From assembly GCA_959599915.1 (NCBI GenBank), contig CAUGJE010000002.1:124001-188000 (forward strand): 64,000 bases of DNA, written 5' to 3'. The stretch is from an uncultured Collinsella sp. Its GTDB lineage: Bacteria > Actinomycetota > Coriobacteriia > Coriobacteriales > Coriobacteriaceae. Every line of letters begins with the position of its first letter. The stretch's first letter is position 1. Under the pieces are notes generated by a model. It saw only the letters and a program-made list of their open reading frames with translations, was not told the origin of the DNA and searched no databases. The position numbers and the translations under genes were made by a program. This document shows positions 17,117-26,773 of this stretch, in pieces.

Positions 17117-17142
17117 GTTTTGGGACATGCCTCAAAACCTAC
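17113..17142 (+). terminator. Hairpin overlapping the nitroreductase stop codon
   Basis: GTAGGTTTTG (17113-17122) and CAAAACCTAC (17133-17142). The TAG stop is inside the left arm. No U-run follows, so termination is uncertain. Confidence 0.5.
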
Positions 17143-17240
17143 CCTTGACCGCTCACCCGTTCATCGAGTTCTGCGCCACTATGTGCAGGACTCGGTTTTT
17201 TTGTTGCGCACCCCTGCACACCCTGCACAGTCATAAAAAA

Positions 17241-17261
17241 GGACCCGCAAGCTGCGGGTCC
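17241..17261 (-). terminator. Intrinsic terminator after divIVA
   Basis: GGACCCGCA/TGCGGGTCC around a 3-base loop. On the minus strand it is followed by TTTTTT, 30 bases past the divIVA stop. It ends the long minus-strand cluster. Confidence 0.9.
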
Positions 17262-17290
17262 TTTCTAGGCACTAAATTGTAGGCCGAATG

Positions 17291-17968
17291 TTAGTCCAGG
17301 TCGTCGGCGGCAAAGTTGTCGATCGGGGCGAAGGGATCGGCCACGGGGACAACCGGATCGGCGACGGGCAGCGGCTCGGCGGCGGGAACGGTCACCGCGG
17401 GAGAAGCGGCAGAACCGACCGGCGTGGAGGCCATGAGGTCGGCCGGGAAGGAATTCTGGGCATCGTCCATGAAGTGCTGGATGAGCTTGAGATACTCGGC
17501 CTTGAACTCCTCACGGGAAGCCTTGAGACGATCGATCTCCTCGAGCTCGGCCTGCTTTTCGGTCAGAGCCTGGCGGATAACCTCGCGGGCCTTGGCGTCA
17601 GCCTCGTTGCGGATACGCTCAGCGTTCTCGTTGGCATCGTTGACGATGGTCTCAGCGGTCTGCTGGGCAGCGATCAGGGCAGCGGAAATCTGGCGCTCCT
17701 GAGCGGAGAAGTCAGGGGCGGGAGCGGCCACGGGGGCGGCAGGAGCGGCCTGGGCGGTGGCATCCTGAGCCTGGGCAAGCTGAGCCTGCGCATCGGCAAG
17801 CTGCTGCTCGGTAGCAGTCAGACGACCCTTAAGGTCAACGATCTTAGCGAGCATAGCGTCAACCTCGGAAGACAGCGTCTCCAAGAAGACGTCGACCTCG
17901 GCAGGATCGTAGCCACGCTTGGCCTCAGAGAAAGTCTGAGCCTGGATGTCTGCGGGGGTAATAGCCAT
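17291..17968 (-). CDS. divIVA: DivIVA-domain cell-division/polar growth protein
   Basis: A 225-residue DivIVA/Wag31-like protein that recognises curved membrane at septa and poles and recruits division partners. The N-terminal membrane-binding domain holds the signature KRGYDPAEVDVFLETL (about 17-32). It is followed by a first coiled coil, an Ala/Pro/Gln linker (about 62-88), a second long coiled coil (about 90-165), and a low-complexity C-terminus ending FAADDLD. AAGGAGAC precedes the ATG. It is the last gene of the sepF-yggT-divIVA group, the order common in Gram-positive division clusters. Confidence 0.93.
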   Translation of the reverse strand: MAITPADIQAQTFSEAKRGYDPAEVDVFLETLSSEVDAMLAKIVDLKGRLTATEQQLADAQAQLAQAQDATAQAAPAAPVAAPAPDFSAQERQISAALIAAQQTAETIVNDANENAERIRNEADAKAREVIRQALTEKQAELEEIDRLKASREEFKAEYLKLIQHFMDDAQNSFPADLMASTPVGSAASPAVTVPAAEPLPVADPVVPVADPFAPIDNFAADDLD

Positions 17969-18029
17969 AACAAGTCTCCTTTTTCATCGCCTCGGCGCTA
18001 CACGCCCGACGTAAGTTACTAAGTCAGTT

Positions 18030-18311
18030 CTATACGAGTATACCTATAAGAAGCTGCAGAACCAGCCTCTGCACCAACTGCAACGCAATAATCGCAACGA
18101 CCGGCGAAAAATCGATACCGCCCATCGGCGGGATGAAACGACGGAACAGGTTGAGCCACGGACCGCACACGCTATCGAGCACCGCAGCAATATCCTGAAG
18201 CAAACCACCCTGCTTCATGGGAATCCACGTCATAAAGCAGTAGACGACAATAAGTGTGGAATAGAAGTTGAACAGCGTGTTGACCAGCTGGACGATAGTG
18301 TAGATGTTGAT
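18030..18311 (-). CDS. yggT: YggT-family membrane protein with apparent non-AUG start
   Basis: A two-helix membrane protein of about 93 residues. The first helix is IVQLVNTLFNFYSTLIVVYC and the second is VVAIIALQLVQRLVLQLLIG. Between them is the family loop GPWLNLFRRFIPPMGGIDFSP. The first ATG in frame (18233) would delete helix 1. Upstream the frame has no ATG, GTG or TTG before an in-frame TAA, which is the sepF stop itself. GAGGAG (18323-18318) lies 6 bases before ATC at 18311 and abuts ATT at 18317, so initiation at ATC or ATT is inferred. A sequencing error cannot be excluded. Confidence 0.8.
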   Translation of the reverse strand: MNIYTIVQLVNTLFNFYSTLIVVYCFMTWIPMKQGGLLQDIAAVLDSVCGPWLNLFRRFIPPMGGIDFSPVVAIIALQLVQRLVLQLLIGILV

Positions 18312-18332
18312 GGGAATCTCCTCGTCTTGTCT

Positions 18333-19055
18333 TTACTTGAGGTAGCCGTCGGCACGAAGCTTCTTGAGATCGGAATCTTTGACCTCGCAACCGGCGGGCA
18401 GCACCATGAACACGCGGTCGCCCACCTCCTTGACCGCGGCACCCAGACCGCAGGCAAAGCCGTAAGAGAAGTCCAAGACGCGCTTGGCAACTTCGGTGCG
18501 TACGCCCACAAAAATCAGTGCGACAGGCTGCTTGGTGCGAACGCGGCGCACCACGGTCTCCACGTCGTCGTAGCTCTCGGGGCGCAGGACATAGGCCGGC
18601 AGCTGCGGCGTGGCGTTGATGATATTGCTCGCATAGGCCGAGGCATCGCTCGGTGCAGGCGCGGGCGCAGCGGCGGCACGGGCGCGGGTGTTCTCGGCGT
18701 AGCTAGACGGCGTGTCATAGGCACCAGGACGATAACCGCTCGCAACACTGTCCTGCGAGCGCGAAGGCGGGTTATACGTCGTAGCATGGCGGGAGTCATC
18801 GCCGACCAGCTGACCGGAGCGCGTATACACGGCAACCGACTCAGCTTCACCGCGGCGCGTCTGACCAAGCAGGCCGTTGCTCGGCTCGTCTTGGGTGTAG
18901 AAGCCCTCGCCCGAAGCACCGCTGTAGCCGTTGCCCTGATAACTATCGTCATAGCCGTCATCGTAGCCGTAGTCGTCGTCCTGGCCATAACCCTGGTCGT
19001 AACCCTGCTGGCCGCCCAGGTGCATCTTATTTTTAATCTCGTCAAGGAAGCCCAT
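18333..19055 (-). CDS. sepF: SepF cell-division protein
   Basis: SepF (DUF552) anchors FtsZ to the membrane in organisms lacking FtsA, and no ftsA is seen here. It has 240 residues. The N-terminal amphipathic membrane helix is MGFLDEIKNKMHLGG. Next comes a striking Tyr/Gly/Asp/Gln-rich linker (about 15-50, repeated GYDQGYGQ-like words). A variable region follows, then the C-terminal SepF core (about 150-235: LPAYVLRPESYDDVETVVR, FSYGFACGLGAAVKEVGD, VFMVLP). The start at 19055 follows GAGGAC. The stop lies only 21 bases before the inferred yggT start and in the same frame. Confidence 0.93.
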   Translation of the reverse strand: MGFLDEIKNKMHLGGQQGYDQGYGQDDDYGYDDGYDDSYQGNGYSGASGEGFYTQDEPSNGLLGQTRRGEAESVAVYTRSGQLVGDDSRHATTYNPPSRSQDSVASGYRPGAYDTPSSYAENTRARAAAAPAPAPSDASAYASNIINATPQLPAYVLRPESYDDVETVVRRVRTKQPVALIFVGVRTEVAKRVLDFSYGFACGLGAAVKEVGDRVFMVLPAGCEVKDSDLKKLRADGYLK

Positions 19056-19115
19056 GGTTGTGTCCTCTCGCGGTTTAGTGCAGGCGCCCCGATAATCAGT
19101 GCGCACTTCAGAGCC

Positions 19116-19853
19116 TTATTTTACTGCAAACTCCGGGCTAAATACTACCCTGCCCAGGCGAACGAGCGTAGAGCCCTCCTCAAGGGCAGGCTCAAAGTCC
19201 TCGCTCATGCCGCAGGAAAGCTCGGGCAGGCTCAAATCGGGATGCGCCGCCTCCAGCTCATCCCTCAGCTCACGAAGCCCCGCAAAGGTGCGGCGTGCTA
19301 CATCCTTATTCCCCCGGGGCGCCATAGTCATAAGCCCCTGTACGCAAATTCCCTCAAGTTCCGCAAGCTCACCCGCGGCGGCGCGAATCTCATCGGGCGA
19401 AAAGCCTCCCTTCGACTCCTCACCACTCACATTGACCTCAATGAGCACACGCTGGGGGCCGGCGAGCTCGCCTGCCTCAATCTTGCGGACAGCACGGCTC
19501 GAAATCGCCTGCGCCAGATGAAGCGAACCCACCGAGTGAATCAGCTCGGCTGAGCCCAGCACCGCATTGATCTTATTGGTCTGCAGGTTGCCGATCATAT
19601 CGAAGCGCACCTCGGGCAGCTCCGGATGCTCCGCCAGACCCGTGAGCTTGTGAACCAGCTCCTGCGGGCGGTTCTCGGCAAAATGGCGATACCCCGCCTG
19701 GATGGCGGCAACGGTCTCATCGACACCAACGGTCTTGGACACGGCAATGAGGCTCGCGGCGTCATGGGGACGGCCTGCGCGATCGAGCGCCGCATAAAAA
19801 CGTTCCAGAATCTGCTCGCGGCGAGCGCGCATCAAGTCCAAATAGTTATCCAT
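19116..19853 (-). CDS. yggS: YggS/PLPBP pyridoxal-phosphate homeostasis protein
   Basis: A 245-residue TIM-barrel PLP-binding protein (YggS/YlmE/PROSC) that buffers free pyridoxal phosphate; no catalysis is established. The PLP lysine is K40 in LIAVSKTVG. Other signatures are HFAENRPQEL, DMIGNLQTNK (usually IGxLQxNK) and the phosphate-binding C-terminal SCGMSEDFEPALEEGSTLVR. I chose ATG 19853 since GGAGG lies about 9 bases upstream; the frame extends to 19937 across the phoU terminator. It belongs with sepF and yggT in the classical ylm cluster. Confidence 0.94.
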   Translation of the reverse strand: MDNYLDLMRARREQILERFYAALDRAGRPHDAASLIAVSKTVGVDETVAAIQAGYRHFAENRPQELVHKLTGLAEHPELPEVRFDMIGNLQTNKINAVLGSAELIHSVGSLHLAQAISSRAVRKIEAGELAGPQRVLIEVNVSGEESKGGFSPDEIRAAAGELAELEGICVQGLMTMAPRGNKDVARRTFAGLRELRDELEAAHPDLSLPELSCGMSEDFEPALEEGSTLVRLGRVVFSPEFAVK

Positions 19854-19903
19854 TGCTAATCGCCTCCGCTGACAGCCAAACAAGTAGTCCCATGCTAACG
19901 CAA

Positions 19904-19935
19904 GAGCGCGGCCCCGCATGTGCAAGGCCGCGCTC
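19904..19935 (-). terminator. Hairpin terminator after phoU
   Basis: GAGCGCGGCC (19904-19913) and GGCCGCGCTC (19926-19935), 38 bases past the phoU stop. The following sequence is TTGCG, a poor U-run. Confidence 0.6.
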
Positions 19936-19972
19936 ACTTAGGTATTTACAATCTTTCGACGAACGGGGTTAC

Positions 19973-20830
19973 TTACTCCTCGTCGTCCTCGCCATCGTCC
20001 TCGTCCTCAAGATGATCGAGCAGGTAGCGAAGACCCTCGCTGACCTCGTTAGCGGGCACCTTGGCAACGTAGCGGGCGTCGACGGCGGGCCTCATGATAA
20101 CACCCTCGCCCGAAGGCACGCGCATGCTCTCGAGCTCATCCTCGTCCACACGGGCGATATCGCCGGCAGTCATACGCTGTCCGGTCAACAGGAAGGTCAG
20201 ACGGCAGGCGGCATCGATGGAAATCGAAGCGATGCGATCGAGGTAGCGCGAAACCATGATGGCGCGGCGCAGGTCGTCATAGTTGCTGTCGTCGTCCATA
20301 AAGTCGCCCGTATCCATACGGTTAAAGGTGCGGAAGAACTTCTCGTAGGCGGCGTGCACTGGCTCGTCCTCGACGGCCAGGTTGCAGATGATGGACATGT
20401 CATTGGTGACGAGCGCAGAAAGCGAAGAGCCCAGCACCTGGTAGACGGCCTCAGCCTCGGCCTCGACCGTACCGACAAGCTCCTTGGGCAGCGAGATGTC
20501 GGCCTTGATCATATGACGCGTGGCACGGCAGATCTGACGGACCTTATCGGTCATGCGTTGCAGGTTAAAGTCGACGTAGATGATCGTCTGAAGCAGGCGG
20601 AAGTCGGAGGCGACCGGTGACTGCGTGGCAATCAGGTTGTAGCAGACGGCCTCCAGGTTGGCGCAGCGTGCGTCAATCGAAAGCGTGCGCTTCTTGGTCT
20701 TGGTGGCGAGCTTGCGGTCGTCGGTCACATAGGCCTTCACGGCATCGTGGAGGGCCAGATCGACGGCCTCATAGATGCTCAGCATCTCGTGACGGGCCTC
20801 GACGAGCTGACGGGAAAACAGTTTGCGCAT
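19973..20830 (-). CDS. phoU: PhoU phosphate-signalling regulator
   Basis: PhoU is a two-lobed helical protein that couples Pst transporter state to the phosphate two-component system and limits phosphate uptake. 285 residues, slightly longer than usual (about 220-240) because of a C-terminal extension of about 50 residues ending in an acidic run (HLEDEDDGEDDEE). Typical helices are seen: RQLVEARHEMLSIYEAVDLA, VASDFRLLQTIIYVDFNLQRM, and ISRYLDRIASI-like near 205. GGAG precedes the ATG at 20830. It follows pstB by 92 bases on the same strand. Confidence 0.93.
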   Translation of the reverse strand: MRKLFSRQLVEARHEMLSIYEAVDLALHDAVKAYVTDDRKLATKTKKRTLSIDARCANLEAVCYNLIATQSPVASDFRLLQTIIYVDFNLQRMTDKVRQICRATRHMIKADISLPKELVGTVEAEAEAVYQVLGSSLSALVTNDMSIICNLAVEDEPVHAAYEKFFRTFNRMDTGDFMDDDSNYDDLRRAIMVSRYLDRIASISIDAACRLTFLLTGQRMTAGDIARVDEDELESMRVPSGEGVIMRPAVDARYVAKVPANEVSEGLRYLLDHLEDEDDGEDDEE

Positions 20831-20922
20831 GGTTCACTCCAATCAGTTGGGTGCGGTCATGCCGCCCGCACAGTGAATACGCACCGGACCAGGTCCGATC
20901 GGCTTGGGACTAGTCGTACCGA

Positions 20923-21726
<804 letters not shown>

Positions 21727-21738
21727 GGGACTCCTTAA

Positions 21739-22644
21739 CTAGCGACGCTTGCGCGACAGGAAGCGCGCAAACAGGTTGAAGGCCAAAATGATCACCATCA
21801 ACAAGAGCGCGGTGCCGTAGGCTGCGTTCATGTTGATGCCGTCGTTGGCAAGCAGGTACAGGTGAACCGTCATGGGGCGGCCGGAATCGAGCGGCGAAAT
21901 AGGTAGATTGATGGCTTGGCCCATGGTGTAGAGCACCACCGCGGTCTCGCCAATGGCACGGCCGATGGCGAGGACGATGCCCGTGGCAATACGGCCAAAG
22001 GCAGAAGGAAGCACGATCTTGGAGACGACCTGCCACTTGGTGGCCCCCAGGCCGTACGCACCCCAACGGATATAGCGCGGAACGGCGCGAATGGCCTCTT
22101 CGGTGGTGCGCATGACGATGGGGAGCATCAAGAGCGCGAGTGCCAGAGCGGCAGAGACCATCGAAAGGCCCAGGCCCATGGCCTCGACAAACAAGGCGTA
22201 GCCAAACAGGCCCATAACGATGGAGGGCACCGAGGCCAAAGCGTCAGCAGCGTAGCGAATGAGCTCGACGACCTTGCCCTGCTTGGCGTACTCGGCCAGA
22301 TAGACGGCTGCCAGCACAGCGATCGGCGTGCAGATAAGCATGGCGAGCGCCGTCACATAGACGGTCGAGACGATCGTGGGCCAAATTCCGCCCTCGGCGT
22401 TGACGCCCTGGGGCCAACCGAAGATAAAGTCGAGCGAGATATGCGGCAGGCCGTTAATGACCACGTAGGCGATGATAGCGACCAGCACCAGTGTGGTGAT
22501 GTATGCCGCGGCACGAAACACGCCAAGCATGATCTTGTTGGACAGGTCCTTGTTGATGCGACCCTTCTTGCCGTGGGAAAGGGCACGCTTGATGCGCTCG
22601 CGCGACGAGGTCGTATCGACCGTCGTGTCAACGGAATCGGACAT
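21739..22644 (-). CDS. pstA: Phosphate ABC transporter permease PstA
   Basis: A membrane subunit of the phosphate importer: 301 residues, six predicted helices after a charged N-terminal tail of about 35 residues. The conserved EAA-like cytoplasmic loop contacts PstB (RYIRWGAYGLGATKWQVVSKI, cited in part). GAYLAEYA-like and VPSIVMGLFGYALFV segments are typical of PstA. The start is 3 bases after the pstC stop, giving tight translational coupling. Confidence 0.96.
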   Translation of the reverse strand: MSDSVDTTVDTTSSRERIKRALSHGKKGRINKDLSNKIMLGVFRAAAYITTLVLVAIIAYVVINGLPHISLDFIFGWPQGVNAEGGIWPTIVSTVYVTALAMLICTPIAVLAAVYLAEYAKQGKVVELIRYAADALASVPSIVMGLFGYALFVEAMGLGLSMVSAALALALLMLPIVMRTTEEAIRAVPRYIRWGAYGLGATKWQVVSKIVLPSAFGRIATGIVLAIGRAIGETAVVLYTMGQAINLPISPLDSGRPMTVHLYLLANDGINMNAAYGTALLLMVIILAFNLFARFLSRKRR

Positions 22645-22647
22645 AGC

Positions 22648-23574
22648 CTACCCCCTCTTTTTCTTGGAAATCAGACGGACGATGCCCACCAGCGTGGCGG
22701 AGATGATAAACAGGACCACGCCCATACCGAACAGCGCCGAGCGGTGCAGACCCGAGGAATAGCTCATGTCGAGCGCGATCTGGCTCGTGAGCGTCGAGAT
22801 GGGGCTCGCGATGCTGTCGGGAATAACCGGGGCGTTACCCACGACCATGAGCACGGCCATGGTCTCGCCGATGGCGCGACCCATACCCAGCACGATGGCA
22901 TCCACGATACCCAGCTTGGCGGCAGGTAGCACGACCTTATAGATGGTCTGCCACTTAGTAGCACCCATAGCATACGATGCCTCGCGAATACCCATGGGAA
23001 TGGAATTGAGGGCATCGATGGTGAGCGTGGTGATGGTAGGGACGATCATGATGGCAAGCACGAACCACGCCGTCAGCGCACCAAAACCAAGACCACCGGT
23101 CAGTTGTGCGATAAACGGGCGGATGATGATCATGCCAAAGAAGCCATAGATGATAGAAGGGATGCCGGCCAGCAGGTCGACGGCAGGGCTGATGAGCTTG
23201 CGCACGCGCTTTCCGGCGATCTCGACCAGGTACACGGCCGTACCCACACCTAGCGGCACGCCCATGGCGAGCGCACCGACGGTCACAAGACCCGAGCCGG
23301 CCAGCAGCGACATGATGCCGTAGTGGCCCTCGGAGGGCGCCCACGTAAAGCTAAAGAAGTCCGCCAGACCGATGTCGGTAAAGACGGGCAGCGCCGAGTA
23401 CGTGGTAAAGACAAAAATCAGGATGACGGTAACGACCGCCAAGAACGCGCAGGCAAAGAAGATCCACTGCAGCGCCTTCTCCTTGATATAGGTACTGCGC
23501 GATACGAGCGCCAGCTCGCGCTTCTTGGGCGTCTGAACATTCTGCTCAGTCTGGGAGTTTTCCTGTGCTTCCAT
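22648..23574 (-). CDS. pstC: Phosphate ABC transporter permease PstC
   Basis: The second channel subunit of the phosphate importer, about 308 residues with six helices. Marks include VGALAMGVPLGVGTAVYLVE, LLAGIPSIIYGFFGM, and the coupling loop REASYAMGATKWQTI. I chose ATG 23574, since GGGAG ends 8 bases before it and it begins 1 base after the pstS stop. An in-frame GTG at 23583 overlaps pstS and is the alternative. Confidence 0.96.
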   Translation of the reverse strand: MEAQENSQTEQNVQTPKKRELALVSRSTYIKEKALQWIFFACAFLAVVTVILIFVFTTYSALPVFTDIGLADFFSFTWAPSEGHYGIMSLLAGSGLVTVGALAMGVPLGVGTAVYLVEIAGKRVRKLISPAVDLLAGIPSIIYGFFGMIIIRPFIAQLTGGLGFGALTAWFVLAIMIVPTITTLTIDALNSIPMGIREASYAMGATKWQTIYKVVLPAAKLGIVDAIVLGMGRAIGETMAVLMVVGNAPVIPDSIASPISTLTSQIALDMSYSSGLHRSALFGMGVVLFIISATLVGIVRLISKKKRG

Positions 23575-23575
23575 G

Positions 23576-24412
23576 CTACTCACTCCCCTTCTCGTCGTTG
23601 GTGACGGGAATAAAGCCCGCCTCGCGAATCTGCTTGTCCATCTTTTCGGACGTCACGTAGTCGATATAATCCTGCGCCTGCTGCGAAGGCGCACCCTTCA
23701 CAAAGAAGTAAAGGTCGCGCGAGATGGGATAGCCGCCGCTCGCGACCGTCTTCTCGGACGCCTCAACATGATTGACCGAGACGGCCTTGACCGAGGTCTT
23801 GGCATTGAGGCTATCGACGAAGCCCAGCGAAATGTAGCCAATGGCACCGCGCGAACGAGATACCACGTCGCGCACCTGACCCGTGCCCGAAAGAACGGCC
23901 GAGCGGCGATCGAACGGGGTACCGTCCATCACGATGGTACGAAAGGCCTCACGCGTGCCGGATGCCTCGTCTCGATTGATGACCTGAATCCTCAGGTCCT
24001 CGCCACCGACCTCTTTCCAATTGGTAATCTTGCCAGCGTAGATATCGCGGAGCTGCTCGGTCGAGAGGTTATCGACCGGGTTATCGTCGTTCACGATGAC
24101 CGCAATACCGTCGTGGGCAATGACGATGGGAGTCAGGCCCAGACCCTGTTCGTCGACATTGAGTCCACGGGAGGAGCTGGCGATATCGGCCGTGCCGGCG
24201 CTGACGGCCTCGATGCCGGCGGAAGAACCCAAACCGGAAACGAGCACGTCAATGCCGGTCTCCTCCTTAAAGCCCTCGGCCGCGATCTCAGCGATAGGAA
24301 GGCAGGTCGTGGAGCCGGCGACGGTAATGGAAGAGGTAGAAGATCCCGAAGAACAGGCGCACAGCGTAAGCGTAAGCACAGCGGTGCTCAGGACCGATAC
24401 GATCTTTCTCAT
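23576..24412 (-). CDS. pstS: Phosphate-binding lipoprotein PstS
   Basis: The periplasmic-side substrate-binding protein of the Pst importer, tethered as a lipoprotein. 278 residues. A signal peptide of about 19 residues ends in the lipobox LCAC (lipid Cys20; Cys18 is an alternative). Phosphate-binding blocks VAGSTTCLP, GIEAVSAGTADIASSSR and RDEASGTREAF are present. Its ATG overlaps the stop of pgeF by 4 bases (ATGA), so the Pst operon is translationally joined to pgeF. No separate promoter for pstS is visible. Confidence 0.96.
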   Translation of the reverse strand: MRKIVSVLSTAVLTLTLCACSSGSSTSSITVAGSTTCLPIAEIAAEGFKEETGIDVLVSGLGSSAGIEAVSAGTADIASSSRGLNVDEQGLGLTPIVIAHDGIAVIVNDDNPVDNLSTEQLRDIYAGKITNWKEVGGEDLRIQVINRDEASGTREAFRTIVMDGTPFDRRSAVLSGTGQVRDVVSRSRGAIGYISLGFVDSLNAKTSVKAVSVNHVEASEKTVASGGYPISRDLYFFVKGAPSQQAQDYIDYVTSEKMDKQIREAGFIPVTNDEKGSE

Positions 24413-25209
24413 AGCATCACGCCGATCGCAGCATGGCGCCCACAGGTGCCGTTCTCGTTACGGTAGGAATAAAAGCGATCGTTCTGGCGCACAGTCGAAA
24501 GCTGGGTATCCACGATATTATCCGCGTCGACACCGACATCTACCAGCGCCTCGCAAATGGCAGCGGAAAGATCGAGCATGCGAGAGGTGTTCGCATCGAT
24601 GCACGAGAACTCGGCGGCAAAGCGATCCATGAGTTCCTGGGATACCTCATATTCGTCACCCAAGATATGGGGGCCGATATAGGCGGAAACGTCGCTCGCA
24701 TCGCAGCCGGCAGCATCGCAAAGCGCCTGGCACGCCTTGGCGGAAATGCGTGCAATCGTGCCCTTCCAACCGGAGTGCACCACGGCAAATCCGCCAGGGG
24801 CCACCAGCACCACGGGAACGCAGTCGGCAAAGCAGAGCAGCACGGGTACGTTATGCGCCGTACAGACGATGGCATCGCAGCCCTCGGCAATCTGCTCGCG
24901 GACGTCCTCAAGGTCATCGGCGCCGTTCGAGGTCACCGCAACGATATGGTCACCATGGACCTGATTGGGAACGAGCAGGTTGTGCTCGCACTCGGCGGCA
25001 CCCATAGCCTCGAGCGCGCGACGACGATTTTCTTGAACAGCAAAGGGATCATCGCCAACATGCGAGCCCAAGTTGAGTGAGGAGTACGCATCTTCGGAAA
25101 CGCCACCGGCGCGCTCGGTGAAGGCAAAGCGAACATCGGATGTCGCGCCCTCCACCAACGTAACTCCATCATGGTCGACACGCGAAACTTTGTCCGCACG
25201 TGCTGCCAT
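24409..25209 (-). CDS. pgeF: PgeF/YlmD (YfiH) purine nucleoside phosphorylase, laccase-domain family
   Basis: A 266-residue member of the multicopper-oxidase-like DUF152 family (YfiH, YlmD, mammalian FAMIN), now assigned purine nucleoside phosphorylase/adenosine deaminase activity in several members. The zinc ligands of the family are visible in PNQVHGDHI, FADCVPVVL and AVVHSGWKGT. The ATG at 25209 is preceded by AGGAGG. It follows ftsZ but is separated from it by the terminator at 25370, so transcription of pgeF-pst-phoU probably begins in the 160 bases between. This is the ylmD position of the division cluster. Confidence 0.9.
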   Translation of the reverse strand: MAARADKVSRVDHDGVTLVEGATSDVRFAFTERAGGVSEDAYSSLNLGSHVGDDPFAVQENRRRALEAMGAAECEHNLLVPNQVHGDHIVAVTSNGADDLEDVREQIAEGCDAIVCTAHNVPVLLCFADCVPVVLVAPGGFAVVHSGWKGTIARISAKACQALCDAAGCDASDVSAYIGPHILGDEYEVSQELMDRFAAEFSCIDANTSRMLDLSAAICEALVDVGVDADNIVDTQLSTVRQNDRFYSYRNENGTCGRHAAIGVML

Positions 25210-25369
25210 ACTAAAGCCTCCTAATAACACAAGTACCGCGGCATCGCCGCTACAGCCCGCGTTTATACGGCTGTCATACTTCTCTAAAAGGATACCTGCT
25301 GCGCTGGAGGCAATCGTAAAGGGAACGTAAAGAGATTGGAGGTTCTAGTTTACAAAGTCGAAATAAAAA

Positions 25370-25393
25370 GGGCGCGTCCATACGGACACGCCC
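25370..25393 (-). terminator. Intrinsic terminator after ftsZ
   Basis: On the minus strand GGGCGTGTCC-GTAT-GGACGCGCCC is followed by TTTTTATTT, 27 bases after the ftsZ stop. Confidence 0.92.
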
Positions 25394-25419
25394 CTGTGCA
25401 CAACAATGCAAAGAACGAC

Positions 25420-26574
25420 TTAGAAGCTACCGCGCTTCAGGAAGTCGGGAAGCTCGAACTGATCGTTGCCGAAGTTAGGAAGCTCGGTGCCACCGACGTT
25501 GCGGGTCGGAGCGGCCTGAGCCGGGCTCGTGGCAGGAGCGGTGCGCTGCGGCTCAGCGGAGGCAGCGGCCTTGCTCTGAGACTGCTGAGCAGCAAAGAGC
25601 TCGTCCTGACGGTTGACGTTGGAGTCGGAGAAGCCCGTAGCGATGACGGTGATACGCACCTGATCGCCCAGGGACTCGTCGACAACGGTACCGAAGATGA
25701 TGTTGGCCTCGGGGTCGACGGCGTTGGCGACAACGTCGGCGGCGTCGCTGATCTCCTGGATGCCCAGGTCCTTGGAACCGGCGATGGAGAGCAGCACGCG
25801 CGTGGCACCATCGATGGAGCTCTCGAGCAGCGGGCTGGAGATGGCCTGCTGGGCAGCGTCGACGGCACGGGTGTCCCCAGAAGAGGTACCGATACCCATC
25901 ATGGCGGTACCGGCCTGCTTCATGATGGTCTTAACATCGGCGAAGTCCAGGTTGATGATACCGGGGACGGTGATGAGGTCGGTGATGCCCTGGGTGCCCT
26001 GGGAAAGGACGCCATCGGCAATCGCGAAGGCCTCGAGCATGGTGGTCTTCTTCTCGGCGATGTCGAGCAGCTTATCGTTAGGGATGACGATCATGGTGTC
26101 GACGCAATCGGAGAGGGTCTTAATGCCCTCCTCGGCGCTCTTCTTGCGCTTGCGGCCCTCGAAGGTGAAGGGCTTGGTCACGACGGCGACGGTCAGCGCA
26201 CCGACCTCGTTCATCGCGATATCGGCAACGATGGGAGCAGCGCCGGTACCGGTGCCACCGCCCTCGCCGCAGGTGATGAACACCATGTCGGCACCAGCGA
26301 GCGCCTCGGCAATGTCGTCGCGGGACTCATCGGCAGCCTTGCGGCCAACCTCGGGGTTGGCGCCGGCGCCCAGGCCGCGGGTAAGGTCGGTGCCGATGTG
26401 CACCTTGATATCGGCATCAGAGATCGCGAGTGCCTGAGCATCGGTGTTGATGGCAACAAACTCGACGCCGCGGATGCCCTCTTCGATCATTCGATTGACC
26501 GCGTTGGTACCGCCGCCGCCGACGCCGACCACCTTAATGACGGCAAGGTAGTTGTTGATCTCTGTCTCGTGCAT
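25420..26574 (-). CDS. ftsZ: Cell-division GTPase FtsZ
   Basis: Tubulin homologue forming the Z-ring. 384 residues from ATG 26574, which has GGAGG 7 bases upstream. The nucleotide loop VGVGGGGTNAVNRM begins near residue 16. The tubulin signature GGGTGTGAAP lies near 107-116, and the T7-loop region is NLDFADVKTIM. A Ser/Ala/Gln/Pro linker (about 318-365) leads to the C-terminal partner-binding peptide ELPDFLKRGSF. In the absence of FtsA this tail should bind SepF. A track start at 26604 would add 10 residues but has no ribosome site. Confidence 0.98.
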   Translation of the reverse strand: MHETEINNYLAVIKVVGVGGGGTNAVNRMIEEGIRGVEFVAINTDAQALAISDADIKVHIGTDLTRGLGAGANPEVGRKAADESRDDIAEALAGADMVFITCGEGGGTGTGAAPIVADIAMNEVGALTVAVVTKPFTFEGRKRKKSAEEGIKTLSDCVDTMIVIPNDKLLDIAEKKTTMLEAFAIADGVLSQGTQGITDLITVPGIINLDFADVKTIMKQAGTAMMGIGTSSGDTRAVDAAQQAISSPLLESSIDGATRVLLSIAGSKDLGIQEISDAADVVANAVDPEANIIFGTVVDESLGDQVRITVIATGFSDSNVNRQDELFAAQQSQSKAAASAEPQRTAPATSPAQAAPTRNVGGTELPNFGNDQFELPDFLKRGSF

Positions 26575-26773
26575 GTCGGTCCTCCGAACAAAGGTTATAG
26601 CCATAGCATGGGTCGACCCCTGCGCACATTAACCTTCAGGTTGAAAGTAAATGCAAAGGTAAACCGTATTATGTTTGCACATTATGAACGTATCAGTCAA
26701 ATAATTGACCGTGAAAACCAAACAAACCAGATAAACGGCGTGGTATGGCCCCTCAACAAAGCATCAACCAGCG

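Noticed and set aside
26690..26715. GTCAAATAATTGAC upstream of ftsZ as a shared operator with GTCAATTATTGAC in the thiC-thiD gap
   Set aside because: Two short AT-rich palindromes with different spacing; too weak to claim a common regulator.
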